From positions 2,015-37,608 of the forward strand of contig DBMJ01000012.1 in the NCBI GenBank assembly GCA_002298125.1: a stretch of 35,594 nucleotides of DNA, written 5' to 3'. Position 1 is the stretch's first letter, and each line of letters begins with the position of its first letter. Below are positions 1 to 8,282 of the stretch, piece after piece. The translations under genes and the position numbers were made by a program. Below the pieces are notes generated by a model, which was given only the letters and a program-made list of their open reading frames with translations, ran no database searches and was not told the DNA's origin. This DNA is from Clostridium sp. UBA701. Lineage in GTDB: Bacteria > Bacillota > Clostridia > Clostridiales > Clostridiaceae.

Positions 1-207
1 TCCCTTGTCCCTTGTCACTTGTCCCTTGTCACTTCTTCACTTGCCACTTGTCCCTTCTTACTTGTCCCTTGTCACTTGTCACTTCTTCACTTGTCACTTG
101 TCCCTTGTCCCTTGTCACTTCTTCACTTGTCACTTCTTACTTGTCACTTGTCACTTGTCACTTCTTCACTTGTCACTTGTCACTTGTCACTTGTCACTTG
201 TCACTTT
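1..207. repeat. Heptanucleotide tandem array (about 29 units)
   Basis: The first 207 bases can be parsed end to end into about 29 units of TCACTTG or TCCCTTG (7 bp), with interspersed 8-bp TCACTTCT/TCCCTTCT variants and two 6-bp TACTTG units. The array starts at or before the window edge, so its true length is unknown. It lies beyond the terminator of the citramalate lyase operon and carries no ribosome binding site or coding signal. The plus strand is free of stop codons in all three frames simply because no stop triplet occurs in the unit. It looks like a slippage-prone minisatellite. Confidence 0.95.
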
Positions 208-257
208 TCCCCTCTTCCCTATAACTCCCCATTCAAGGTTGAGTAATAGAAATAGTA

Positions 258-292
258 ATTTAAAAGACACCCCAAGATAATCTTAGGATGCC
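258..292 (-). terminator. Terminator of the glutamate/citramalate operon
   Basis: Immediately after the citG stop, the minus strand can form a 12-bp stem (266-277 with 281-292, including G-U pairs) around a 3-nt loop, followed by TTTTAAATT. This is a reasonable intrinsic terminator and marks the end of the catabolic operon. Confidence 0.75.
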
Positions 293-295
293 TCC

Positions 296-1180
296 TTATC
301 TAAACATGGTCTTTATTTCACTAAAGAATAGGGTTACTGCCAGCAAATCAGCACTGCCACCAGGGCTGATATTTTTCTCCTTAAAGCTATTTTCCATATA
401 AGCTATGTATTTTCTGCCTTCGCTTGTGGTTATACCTCCAAGCTTAAGAGCTCCCTCTGCTGAGGCTCTTACATAGTTTAAACCTTCAGGTCCCCTTCTA
501 TAGAGTACGTTTGAGTCCTCACTAATACTCATAAGCTTTAAAAGTGTCTGTACTAATCTCTCCTCCCTTGAAAGTTGTGCCATACTTTCATAGAAAGGCA
601 GTGCCTCTTCAAACACTGTGGGCATACCCCTTTCCACCTCTCCCCTTATACCAGTAGTCTTGTATAAGCTGAACAGGTATTCACCGTGAGATAGTGCCTC
701 ATTCTTTATAGTACTTTTTTCAAGTTCTTCTCTTACCAAGCCTTCTGTCATCTCTGCTATTATATTAGAAAGGTTAATAAAGCTAATATTTCTATAAATG
801 CAATATGCTGAGGCTGCAATGGAGATTCCCATTAAAAACAGCATGCCCTTGTGGGTATTAACACCACCGGTAGCCTCAAACATCCTTTTTTCTCCTGCTA
901 TACCAATGCCTCTTAGCTTTGAAAATAACCTCTTTTTATCTTCTGTTTCTATGCCCTCTTTAGCACAGCAGTATAGCGGGTGTATTAATGCAGCACTGCT
1001 GTCTAAGAAATCATAATAAACCATGTCCTTATGGGCTCCACAGGATTTAGGAGATACTAATCCTGGAGAAGGATGTGTACTTGCTTCATACAGCATGGCT
1101 TTAATTGCATGCTGAAGGACAGTAAAGCACAGCTCCTCCTCTTTCCAAGGCTCCTTATAAAGGCCTAGATTTGTTGTCAT
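296..1180 (-). CDS. citG: Triphosphoribosyl-dephospho-CoA synthase (CitG)
   Basis: CitG joins dephospho-CoA to ATP-derived ribose, releasing adenine, to make 2'-(5''-triphosphoribosyl)-3'-dephospho-CoA, the precursor of the prosthetic group of citrate and citramalate lyases. The 294-residue product has the family motifs GAHKDMVYYDF (about 48-58) and TGGVNTHKG (about 104-112), and SPGGSADLLA near the C-terminus. The start chosen is the ATG preceded by AAGGGGTGAGGGGC; an upstream in-frame GTG lies inside this ribosome binding site. It overlaps the end of citX by 26 bp and is the last gene of the operon, followed by a terminator. Here it most likely serves citramalate lyase. Confidence 0.93.
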   Translation of the reverse strand: MTTNLGLYKEPWKEEELCFTVLQHAIKAMLYEASTHPSPGLVSPKSCGAHKDMVYYDFLDSSAALIHPLYCCAKEGIETEDKKRLFSKLRGIGIAGEKRMFEATGGVNTHKGMLFLMGISIAASAYCIYRNISFINLSNIIAEMTEGLVREELEKSTIKNEALSHGEYLFSLYKTTGIRGEVERGMPTVFEEALPFYESMAQLSREERLVQTLLKLMSISEDSNVLYRRGPEGLNYVRASAEGALKLGGITTSEGRKYIAYMENSFKEKNISPGGSADLLAVTLFFSEIKTMFR

Positions 1181-1682
1181 GCCCCTCACCCCTTCTATAT
1201 TCCTGAAGCCTCAAGGCCAAATAGCTTTCTACCTGCTTAAGGCTATGAGCCCTGCTCCTTACACAAAGGTGAGCATAATTATCACAGATAAAGCACCTTC
1301 TTGGCTCCATACCCATAAGACTGCGGCTTAAACACTGCCCTTTATCATATACATCTATATCCACACAACGTCCAAGGTAATGATTTTCTTCAAGTTCTAT
1401 GCAGCTTAGCTTTATTAAATGAGCTTCAGCCTTACAGTTCATTATGAGAATAGGACCTTCAGCTCCTCCTAGCTCATGAGTAGCAGCCCCCCTTAGCCTT
1501 TTTATTAGTTCTGCCTTCATTTCTTCATAAATGCCCCTAGCTACCTCATTATCCTTGCTATTACCTGGGTAATTCACTCTTAACACCACTATAGGGAAGG
1601 GAGTGGTGTTATGAAGATTTTCTATAAGCTCCGCTCTTTTTTCTCGAGCAAGTAATATATCCTCTGGGGAATATTTATTCAT
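1155..1682 (-). CDS. citX: Holo-lyase synthase CitX (prosthetic group transferase)
   Basis: CitX transfers the phosphoribosyl-dephospho-CoA group onto the serine of the acyl carrier subunit CitD. The product (175 residues from the chosen ATG) has the family signature GRCVDIDVYD (about 104-113) and a cysteine-rich segment with C130, C133 and C140 in RRCFICDNYAHLC. The start is uncertain. The ATG at 1682 lies five bases after the citC stop without a clear Shine-Dalgarno sequence, which suggests translational reinitiation; an in-frame GTG at 1700 inside citC is the alternative. Its position between citC and citG fits the usual lyase accessory set. Confidence 0.9.
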   Translation of the reverse strand: MNKYSPEDILLAREKRAELIENLHNTTPFPIVVLRVNYPGNSKDNEVARGIYEEMKAELIKRLRGAATHELGGAEGPILIMNCKAEAHLIKLSCIELEENHYLGRCVDIDVYDKGQCLSRSLMGMEPRRCFICDNYAHLCVRSRAHSLKQVESYLALRLQEYRRGEGHDNKSRPL

Positions 1683-1686
1683 AGCT

Positions 1687-2724
1687 TTAATGAGGAGCAC
1701 TGCTGCTTTTTATCCGCTCCATAATCTCCTTTCCCCTGACGGTGTTTAGGAAGTTTAAGGTACTTAAGGGTATAAGAGCTGCTGCCTCCTGAAGCTTCCC
1801 TTCCTTTATGAGCTGTCTTACACTAGAAGCGCTTATTGGCTTTCCACCTTCTATGCACCTTGGTATTTCCACCACCTCTACACCATACTTTGGAAGGGTG
1901 GTCTTTAAAATTTCATTATAACAGTTGGTAGTTTCGCAGTAGGGCTCCATTCCTATATAACGTCTTTTGATGCCAAGCTCCCTGCAGAAGTATTTTCCAA
2001 AGATCTCTGCGTCTATCTGTGCAAAGGCCTTTGATATTTCCCCACGCTCTCTTATAAAGTATGAAGGGAAGGTGGCGGAGGAAATGATATATTCTCCTCC
2101 AGGGATTACAAGCACATTATCCAGATGGGAAATCCCCTGTTTTACAAGTTCAATCCTATCAATAAAGGGAAAAAGAGACTTATCCTCCTCTACCACAAAC
2201 ACTACCACCTGTGAGTTTTCCCCTGCAGCTTTTTCAATAAGATACCTATGTCCTAGGGTAAAGGGGTTGCAGTTCATAACCAGAGCAGCAGCCCCAGGTA
2301 TTATGCCGCTTTTGTCTCTTAAACTTCTTATATACCTATCAATGGTATACAATCCATTTTCTAAAAGGGCTGCTTTTTCTCCCATGGCAAGGAGCTTAAA
2401 ATTTAAGCTAGTAAAGATTTTAGTAGACTCGGGTTTTGTGAATACAAAGCAGTGATATATACCCTGATCAAATAACACGTCAATAAGAGAGGTGACGAGA
2501 AGAGACGCTACCCCTTCCCCTCGAAGCTCTTCCTTTACTGCAAAACACTTTAATACTCTGCCTGCCTTAGAGCAGGTTGCAACAATTTCACCTCTTTGTC
2601 TAAGCACCAAGGTGTAGTCCACATCCTTATCTAGGGTAAGCTTATATAAATTTAAGAACCTCTCTACCTCCGCCTTTTCATTATCATCCTTGATATTTAT
2701 CACTTCCTGCTTTAAATCCAGCAT
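1687..2724 (-). CDS. citC: Citrate/citramalate lyase ligase (CitC)
   Basis: CitC uses ATP and acetate to acetylate the thiol of the lyase prosthetic group, switching the complex on. The 345-residue protein has an N-terminal GNAT-like segment (roughly 1-125, with V(K)EELRGEGVASLL at about 63-76) and a C-terminal nucleotidyltransferase-type ligase domain with NCNPFTLGHRYL (151-162, the TxGH adenylate motif) and ISASSVR (297-303). Length and domain order match typical CitC. AGGAGATAGGAAA precedes the ATG. It follows citF by 20 bases. In this operon the substrate complex is probably acetyl-citramalate lyase rather than citrate lyase. Confidence 0.95.
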   Translation of the reverse strand: MLDLKQEVINIKDDNEKAEVERFLNLYKLTLDKDVDYTLVLRQRGEIVATCSKAGRVLKCFAVKEELRGEGVASLLVTSLIDVLFDQGIYHCFVFTKPESTKIFTSLNFKLLAMGEKAALLENGLYTIDRYIRSLRDKSGIIPGAAALVMNCNPFTLGHRYLIEKAAGENSQVVVFVVEEDKSLFPFIDRIELVKQGISHLDNVLVIPGGEYIISSATFPSYFIRERGEISKAFAQIDAEIFGKYFCRELGIKRRYIGMEPYCETTNCYNEILKTTLPKYGVEVVEIPRCIEGGKPISASSVRQLIKEGKLQEAAALIPLSTLNFLNTVRGKEIMERIKSSSAPH

Positions 2725-2744
2725 TTTCCTATCTCCTTAATTTA

Positions 2745-4286
2745 CTACTTAACCTTTTTTGCCACGTCAATTACAGTGCCGTCTCGATATTCTACAACTG
2801 CCACAATATGCTCATCAAATTCTATAGCTTCAGGTTTGCCTGTTAGGGCCTCTGCCTTTTCCTTAAGCTCCTCTATAGTCATTATTGGCAGTGAAGTGTT
2901 TTTAAGTTTTTCTATTAGATCTTGTCTTAGAGGATTAACTGCAATACCTCTTTCAGTTACGATAACGTCAATGGTTTCTCCTGGTGTGGTGATGGTGGTG
3001 ATTTGGTCCTTAATTATAGGAAGTCTGGCCTTTACCAGGTTAGTTACTACTATGGCAAGCTTTGCACCTGCAGCAGTATCATTATGTCCTCCTGAGCCTC
3101 CCATGATTACTCCATCAGAACCAGTGGTTACATTTACGTTAAAATTGGTGTCTATTTCTGTGGCTCCTAGTATCATCACATCCAGGTTGTTAACCACAGC
3201 TCCCTTATTGTGTGGGTTACCATACATAGAAGCAGACATGAATTGATGCTTTTTATTATCTCTATAGGATTCTACGGCCTTTAAATCAAAGCACTGCACG
3301 TCAAATATACTGTTAAATAAGCCTTCCTCAAGCATTTCTACCATGTAGCCCGTAATGCCTCCAGCCGCAAAGCTGCCCGTCACCTGCTTTTTTAACATAA
3401 GCTCCTTAAGCTCAGAGGCTACAGCTAGAGAGGTTCCTCCTGCTCCGGTTTGAAAGGACATTCCATCTTCTATTAACCCAGAGGCTTCTATTACACCTGC
3501 TGCCATATGGGCAATTTTAAGTCCTACAGGATCCTTTGTGATTCTTGTGGTTCCTGATACTATGCCTGCAGGGTTTCCAATCTCCTCCACAGGTACTATA
3601 TAGTCTACGTATATTTGGCTTATTTCTATGGGGCAGGCTGGGTATGGTACCAGGTTATCTGTTATTGCCACCACCACATCAGCATATTCTGCATCACTTA
3701 TGGCATAGCCTAAGGTACCACAGGCAGACTTTCCATAAACTCCGTTTATATTTCCATAATTGTCTGCTGTAGGAGCTGCTATAAAGGCAATATCAATCTT
3801 TAGCTCTCCGCACTCTATGGCTCTTGGACGGCCTCCATGGCTCTGCATAACTGCAGGATACTTTAAGTAGCCCTTAGATACTGCCTCTGCTACCTCTCCT
3901 GACATGTAGTTTGCATATATTTTTGTAACCACGCCGCTTTTCATGTACTCCACCAAAGGAGCATGTATGGGAAAAATTGAGCTGGCAGCGATGGTTAAGT
4001 CCTTAAGACCCATCTCTGCTGCTTCCTTTACCACCATATTAAGTACATAGTCTCCGTTTCTTAAATGATGGTGGAAGGAAAAGGTCATACCGTTCTTTGC
4101 TCCAGCCTTTTCTAACACCTCTCTTATGCTTGAAAGAAGCTTGCTCTCTCCTGGTGCTACAGCTGTTGTTTTTACTGCTTTCTTAATAAAGGCTCTATGC
4201 TCAAAGTCAAAGGCTCCTCTAAAGGGCTTTACTTTTCCATATCCTTCAATAATGTCAGGCAAATTTCTACCCAAAATATTTTTCAT
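2745..4286 (-). CDS. citF: Citramalate (citrate-type) lyase alpha subunit, CoA transferase
   Basis: The 513-residue product is the alpha subunit of the citrate/citramalate lyase family, which exchanges the acetyl group on the acyl carrier protein for the incoming hydroxy acid. Glycine-rich segments such as QTGAGGTSLAVASEL and GVIMGGSGGHNDTAAGAK are typical of this CoA-transferase family, and the length is normal. The ATG chosen follows AAGGAG at a spacing of 8; an upstream GTG is part of that site. It lies 12 bases after citE. Citrate and citramalate lyase alpha chains cannot be told apart by eye; the citramalate reading comes from the methylaspartate genes upstream and the absence of any citrate transporter or oxaloacetate decarboxylase. 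Confidence 0.93.
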   Translation of the reverse strand: MKNILGRNLPDIIEGYGKVKPFRGAFDFEHRAFIKKAVKTTAVAPGESKLLSSIREVLEKAGAKNGMTFSFHHHLRNGDYVLNMVVKEAAEMGLKDLTIAASSIFPIHAPLVEYMKSGVVTKIYANYMSGEVAEAVSKGYLKYPAVMQSHGGRPRAIECGELKIDIAFIAAPTADNYGNINGVYGKSACGTLGYAISDAEYADVVVAITDNLVPYPACPIEISQIYVDYIVPVEEIGNPAGIVSGTTRITKDPVGLKIAHMAAGVIEASGLIEDGMSFQTGAGGTSLAVASELKELMLKKQVTGSFAAGGITGYMVEMLEEGLFNSIFDVQCFDLKAVESYRDNKKHQFMSASMYGNPHNKGAVVNNLDVMILGATEIDTNFNVNVTTGSDGVIMGGSGGHNDTAAGAKLAIVVTNLVKARLPIIKDQITTITTPGETIDVIVTERGIAVNPLRQDLIEKLKNTSLPIMTIEELKEKAEALTGKPEAIEFDEHIVAVVEYRDGTVIDVAKKVK

Positions 4287-4298
4287 ATGCGTCACTCC

Positions 4299-5171
4299 TT
4301 ACACCAAACCCAGGAGCTTTGCCAGCTCTATGGTATTTTTTGCTCTGCTTATTATAGGAGCATCCACCATTTTTCCATCTAGTGAAAATACTCCCTTTCC
4401 CTCTGCTCTAGCTTCCTCCATGGCATCTAAAATACGTACAGCTCTGTGTATCTCGTCTTGAGAAGGTGCAAAAACAGAGTGAATGGTGTCAATTTGTCTT
4501 GGATTAATGGCAGCCTTACCTGTCATACCTAAGGACTTGGCCTTGGTGGTATCTACTTTTAGTCCCTCGTAGTCGTTGGTATCTGTAAAGGGTGTATCTA
4601 TGGCATCTACCTTTAAGGCTCTGCAGCAGGAAGCCACCCTGTTTCTGGCATAAAATATCTCTTCCCCAGCTTTAGTTCTCTTAACTCCCATATCTGTGGT
4701 TAAGTCCTCCCCGCCTAAAAGAACTCCTACTATTCTCTTAGAAGCCTTTATGACCTCATATATTCTCTCTAAGCCAAAGGCCGTTTCAATAAGAGCTATG
4801 AGCTTAATGGTTCCCTGTTCTATATTTTGCTCTTTTTCTATCTCTGTGAGAATTTCTTCAACCTTTTTTATCTGCTCCTCCTCTGCCTTTGGTATAAGTA
4901 AGGCATGGGGCTTAACCCCTGCAATCTCACGTATATCTCTTTCGCCAAATTCCGTGTCTAGTGGATTTACTCTTACCACTACCTCCACTGCAGAATAGTC
5001 CATATTTAGTATAGCCTCTCTTACAAGGATTCTAGCGCTATCCTTTTCACTTAAGCTTACTGCATCCTCTAAATCTAATATAATGGAGTCTGCTCCCAAA
5101 ATAGCAGCATTTTGAAGCATACCAGGGTTATTTCCCGGCATAAAGAGCATAGTTCTTCTTAACCTTTTCAT
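4299..5171 (-). CDS. citE: Citramalate (citrate-type) lyase beta subunit
   Basis: The beta subunit cleaves the acyl-ACP-bound hydroxy acid: citramalyl-ACP to pyruvate plus acetyl-ACP in this context. The 290-residue protein is a HpcH/HpaI-type TIM barrel with MLFMPGNNP at the N-terminus, LDLEDAV (about 32-38), IALIETAFGLERI (acidic metal/active-site segment) and LLGGEDLTTDMG. AGAGGTGAAGAAT precedes the ATG used as start. The gene lies between citD and citF in the standard D-E-F order. Substrate preference is inferred from the operon; the sequence alone would also support citrate lyase. Confidence 0.93.
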   Translation of the reverse strand: MKRLRRTMLFMPGNNPGMLQNAAILGADSIILDLEDAVSLSEKDSARILVREAILNMDYSAVEVVVRVNPLDTEFGERDIREIAGVKPHALLIPKAEEEQIKKVEEILTEIEKEQNIEQGTIKLIALIETAFGLERIYEVIKASKRIVGVLLGGEDLTTDMGVKRTKAGEEIFYARNRVASCCRALKVDAIDTPFTDTNDYEGLKVDTTKAKSLGMTGKAAINPRQIDTIHSVFAPSQDEIHRAVRILDAMEEARAEGKGVFSLDGKMVDAPIISRAKNTIELAKLLGLV

Positions 5172-5196
5172 ATTCTTCACCTCTAATTTGCAGCAC

Positions 5197-5460
5197 TTAT
5201 ATAGCTCTTTTTACTGCAGTTTCAACTCTTGCCCTTATGGTGTAATCAAGGGCACCCTTATCCTGAGCCACTACCACAGCAGAGGTAACCTTAAGCTCAG
5301 AAAGTTTTTCCATTATAACCCTCTCTATGGCCTTGCCAAATTGTTTCATTACTATACTTTCAAGCTTCAGCTCTAGTGTTCCCTCTTCATTAGGACTAAT
5401 CATAATCATGATGTCGTTGGACTCTAAGGTCCCAGCCTTAGCCACTCTTTTTATCTCCAT
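5197..5460 (-). CDS. citD: Citramalate (citrate-type) lyase gamma subunit, acyl carrier protein
   Basis: This 87-residue acyl carrier protein carries the phosphoribosyl-dephospho-CoA thiol arm. The N-terminal AGTLESND places a serine at residue 14, the position where the prosthetic group is attached in the Klebsiella protein. The start is the ATG six bases after AGAGGTG; an upstream in-frame GTG overlaps that site. The gene opens the lyase block, 23 bases after the mesaconase beta subunit and 25 before citE. CitC, CitX and CitG, all encoded downstream, build, attach and acetylate its cofactor, so the operon contains everything needed for a holo-lyase. Confidence 0.94.
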   Translation of the reverse strand: MEIKRVAKAGTLESNDIMIMISPNEEGTLELKLESIVMKQFGKAIERVIMEKLSELKVTSAVVVAQDKGALDYTIRARVETAVKRAI

Positions 5461-5483
5461 GAAACTCACCTCTTTATAAATAG

Positions 5484-6041
5484 CTACTTTCTTCCTTCAA
5501 GATACTGCTTTTGACCAATTTCGTAGAGGTTATTTCCTTCATAGTCGATTACTACCACAACGGGTAAATCTTCCACCTCTAATTTTCTTATAGCCTCTGA
5601 ACCCAGGTCTTCATAAGCTATGAGTTCTGATTTTTTAACACATTTTCCAATTAGTGCAGCAGCTCCTCCAATGGCGGCAAAGTATACAGCCACATTCTTC
5701 TTCATGGATTCCACTACTTCTTTTCCCCTTAAACCCTTGCCTATCATTCCCTTTAAGCCTTTGTCAAGAAGCTTTGGGGAATAGGCATCCATCCTATAGC
5801 TGGTAGTTGGCCCTGCAGAGCCCAATGCCATGCCTGGCTTTGGAGGAGTAGGCCCCACATAGTATATTATAGAGTCCTTTACGTCTATAGGCAGTTCCTT
5901 TCCGCTATCTATAAGCTCCACCAATCTCTTATGAGCTGCGTCTCTTGCAGTATAGATAGTCCCTGTGATTAGTACACTGTCTCCAGCCTTTAAATCCTTT
6001 ACTTTTTCCTCTGTAAGAGGTGTGGTGATTCTCTTTTCCAT
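5484..6041 (-). CDS. Mesaconase (class I fumarase-like) beta subunit
   Basis: The 185-residue protein is the C-terminal (beta) half of class I hydro-lyases, related to FumA C-terminus and TtdB. Family motifs include GDSVLITGTIYTARDAAHKR near the N-terminus and the segment GPTPPKPGMALGSAGPTTS, with KKNVAVYFAAIGGAAAL further on. GGGGGAG precedes the ATG. It pairs with the alpha subunit, whose gene ends 12 bases upstream. Automatic annotation would call it fumarate hydratase beta. Its place between methylaspartate ammonia-lyase and citramalate lyase makes hydration of mesaconate to (S)-citramalate the likely reaction, as for the two-subunit mesaconase of C. tetanomorphum. Confidence 0.88.
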   Translation of the reverse strand: MEKRITTPLTEEKVKDLKAGDSVLITGTIYTARDAAHKRLVELIDSGKELPIDVKDSIIYYVGPTPPKPGMALGSAGPTTSYRMDAYSPKLLDKGLKGMIGKGLRGKEVVESMKKNVAVYFAAIGGAAALIGKCVKKSELIAYEDLGSEAIRKLEVEDLPVVVVIDYEGNNLYEIGQKQYLEGRK

Positions 6042-6053
6042 TTCAGTCTCCCC

Positions 6054-6896
6054 CTATAATATAACTTCTTTATGCCTTGTAGCATGACAATTGATGTTTA
6101 CAGCTACAGGAAGTCCTGCTATATGTGTTGGGAAATACTCTATATTTACAGAAAGAGCAGTGGTCCTGCCGCCAAAGCCCTGAGGTCCTATACCAAGCTT
6201 ATTCACACTCTCTATTAACTCCTCTTCAAGCTTTGCGTAGAAGGGGTTATCATTTCTCTTGTTAAGAGGTCTTATTAAGGATTTCTTAGCAAGGTTAGCT
6301 GCCTTGTCAAAGGTACCTCCGATTCCAACGCCTACCACTATAGGAGGACATGGATTAGGGCCCGCTTCTTTAACGGTATCTAAAATAAATTTCTTTACTC
6401 CTTCTAGTCCGTCAGAGGGCTTTAACATCTTAAGCTTACTCATATTCTCTGAACCAAACCCCTTAGGAGCTACCACTATTTTAACCTTGTCCCCTGGTAC
6501 TAAATCATAATATATCATAGCAGGAGTATTATCCTTAGTGTTTATACGGTTTAATGGGTCTGCCACCACGGATTTTCTAAGATAACCCTGTTCATAGCCC
6601 TGTCTTACACCTTCATTTACGGCATCCTCTACGCTGCCTCCAACGAAATGAACCTCTTGACCAATTTCTAGAAAAACACAGGTTACTCCAGTATCTTGGC
6701 ACATAGGCATATCCTCGTTTTTGGCAATGTCTGCATTTACAATAATTTTGTCAAGAATGTCCTTTGCAATTTGAAAATCCTCTTTTTCATAGGCACTTTT
6801 TAGCTTTTCCACAACGTCCTCAGAGAGATAGTAGTTTGCTTCTATGCAAAGCCTTCTCACTGCTTCAGTAATATCCACAACCTGAATTTCCTTCAT
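6054..6896 (-). CDS. Mesaconase (class I fumarase-like) alpha subunit, 4Fe-4S
   Basis: The 280-residue alpha subunit belongs to the iron-sulfur class I fumarase/L-tartrate dehydratase family. Three cysteines at family-typical positions could bind the 4Fe-4S cluster: C66 in MPMCQDTG, C183 in NPCPP and C270 in NINCHATRH. The cluster would be oxygen-sensitive, fitting an anaerobe. A strong AAAGGAGG precedes the ATG. The gene follows mal after a 72-base gap that contains a hairpin. Fumarase activity cannot be excluded, but gene order places the protein at the mesaconate to (S)-citramalate step of the methylaspartate pathway. Confidence 0.9.
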   Translation of the reverse strand: MKEIQVVDITEAVRRLCIEANYYLSEDVVEKLKSAYEKEDFQIAKDILDKIIVNADIAKNEDMPMCQDTGVTCVFLEIGQEVHFVGGSVEDAVNEGVRQGYEQGYLRKSVVADPLNRINTKDNTPAMIYYDLVPGDKVKIVVAPKGFGSENMSKLKMLKPSDGLEGVKKFILDTVKEAGPNPCPPIVVGVGIGGTFDKAANLAKKSLIRPLNKRNDNPFYAKLEEELIESVNKLGIGPQGFGGRTTALSVNIEYFPTHIAGLPVAVNINCHATRHKEVIL

Positions 6897-6916
6897 AAGG
6901 CACCCTCCTTTATAGT

Positions 6917-6954
6917 TTAAAAGGCAGTTTTAAAGTAAACCGCCTTTTAAGTAT
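6917..6954 (-). other. Intercistronic hairpin between mal and the mesaconase genes
   Basis: On the minus strand AAAAGGCGGTTT can pair with the following AAACTGCCTTTT to give a 12-bp stem with one G-U pair and a short A/T loop, about 20 bases before the mesaconase alpha ribosome binding site. No separate U-tract follows apart from the TTTT that closes the stem. It could be a weak terminator, an RNA-processing site or a stability element that sets different expression above and below it. Confidence 0.6.
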
Positions 6955-6968
6955 GCAATGTGAGCTGA

Positions 6969-8219
6969 CTATTTATTGTTCTTTCTTCTGTTTACCAAAG
7001 CTACAACTCTGTTCATTTCATTATTTACTATCATGTAGCCTTCATCTACACCCATACCAGGCTTAGCAAGGCATTGAGTTGCTCCGCAGGCTATGGCAAT
7101 GTTTGTGCAAACCTCTGCAGAACGATTGGTTTCATTACAGGTTCCGCCACAGTATGCTCCTATGTTCTTCTTGTTACAGTATAATATGGCTTCTATAATG
7201 TTGTTTACTCCTCCTAAATCTGGAGTCTTTATCTGGAGCATATGTCCTGCCTTGTTGTCAGCAAAGTAAACTACATCCTCATAGGTGTTGCACCATTCAT
7301 CTGCTACAATTTCCACCTTGATATTTCTTCTGTCAAGCTCAGCAGTTATCTCCTTTAGAGCAAGCATTTGCTTTTCTCTGTCCTCTACGTCCATTGGTCC
7401 TTCAATTCTTAAGCTAAAGGGCTTAGCAGCCTCTTCTAACTCTGCAAGGTAATTAACCATGGCATTTACATCATTGTTAAAGGCTATTCCTATGGTTCCA
7501 TACACATCTATATGAAATACAGGATTATAGTTTGGGCTGGTTCTAAGCTTTTGTACTCTTTCACTGAGCCATTTTACATAGGAGAGAAGCTTTTCACCGT
7601 TGTTTCCAAGCTTATCTGCCACATGGTTTATTAAGGCATGGGGCATAACGTCTGCTCCCTTTATAATCATCTTATCTGCATTATCGTATCTGTCATCTCC
7701 GGATTGAGTAAATATTGGAATTCTCTTTATATCAACACCAGTGTTGTACTCCTCTTTTACTACCTCTGCCATGGTAACGTGCTTTGCCTTAGCAACAGCA
7801 TCTAATATGGCCTGAGTAACACCGTATCTTATGGCTGTGTGTAGCCTCTTTCCATTTACAGTCATGTGGTCAAATTCTTCTGCCATTTCCTTGAATTTAT
7901 TTAATTCTCTTCCTATAAGCTTTGGAGCTATTTCCTTTTCTATTACTGGAATAAAATCTGCTGCTAGGAAAAGAGGATCTCTTCCGCCTGCTCCAGAATA
8001 CTGAACGGCTGCACAGTCACCATGAGCTACCTGACCATCCTCTAGTATAAGCATTACGGAGATGGATTCTCCTGCCTGTCTTACACTGGTAAAGCCTGGG
8101 GTTACTGGATCTCCTACATAGGTGAAGCCATCATGAGCTGCTCCCTTTTTTATAGCCCTTTGATCATCAAAATAAAATCCAGTTCTTCCTGAAGAACATA
8201 CCACATCAACTATTTTCAT
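6969..8219 (-). CDS. mal: Methylaspartate ammonia-lyase
   Basis: This enolase-superfamily enzyme removes ammonia from (2S,3S)-3-methylaspartate to give mesaconate, the second step of the glutamate mutase route. Counting from the chosen ATG (416 residues), the residues known from the C. tetanomorphum enzyme fall at identical positions: metal ligands D238, E273 and D307, catalytic base K331, H194 on the opposite face, and C361. The start is the ATG after AGGTGTTAGGT; a GTG three codons upstream sits in the ribosome binding site. It follows glmE by 63 bases. The identical numbering leaves little doubt about function. Confidence 0.98.
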   Translation of the reverse strand: MKIVDVVCSSGRTGFYFDDQRAIKKGAAHDGFTYVGDPVTPGFTSVRQAGESISVMLILEDGQVAHGDCAAVQYSGAGGRDPLFLAADFIPVIEKEIAPKLIGRELNKFKEMAEEFDHMTVNGKRLHTAIRYGVTQAILDAVAKAKHVTMAEVVKEEYNTGVDIKRIPIFTQSGDDRYDNADKMIIKGADVMPHALINHVADKLGNNGEKLLSYVKWLSERVQKLRTSPNYNPVFHIDVYGTIGIAFNNDVNAMVNYLAELEEAAKPFSLRIEGPMDVEDREKQMLALKEITAELDRRNIKVEIVADEWCNTYEDVVYFADNKAGHMLQIKTPDLGGVNNIIEAILYCNKKNIGAYCGGTCNETNRSAEVCTNIAIACGATQCLAKPGMGVDEGYMIVNNEMNRVVALVNRRKNNK

Positions 8220-8282
8220 ACCTAACACCTATCCTTTTCTTTCTCCCTAAAGGGGAGAGAATTTTGTCCTGATTATTTATTG

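Noticed and set aside
1..207. CRISPR-like array
   Set aside because: Units are 7-8 bp with no unique spacers and no cas genes, so it is a minisatellite.
5..280. Three overlapping plus-strand open frames of 70-91 codons
   Set aside because: They are the same heptamer repeat read in three frames. No ribosome binding site and pure low-complexity products such as LVTCHLSLVTC.
1967..2455. 162-codon plus-strand frame opposite citC
   Set aside because: Antisense shadow of citC, which carries clear family motifs; no ribosome binding site.
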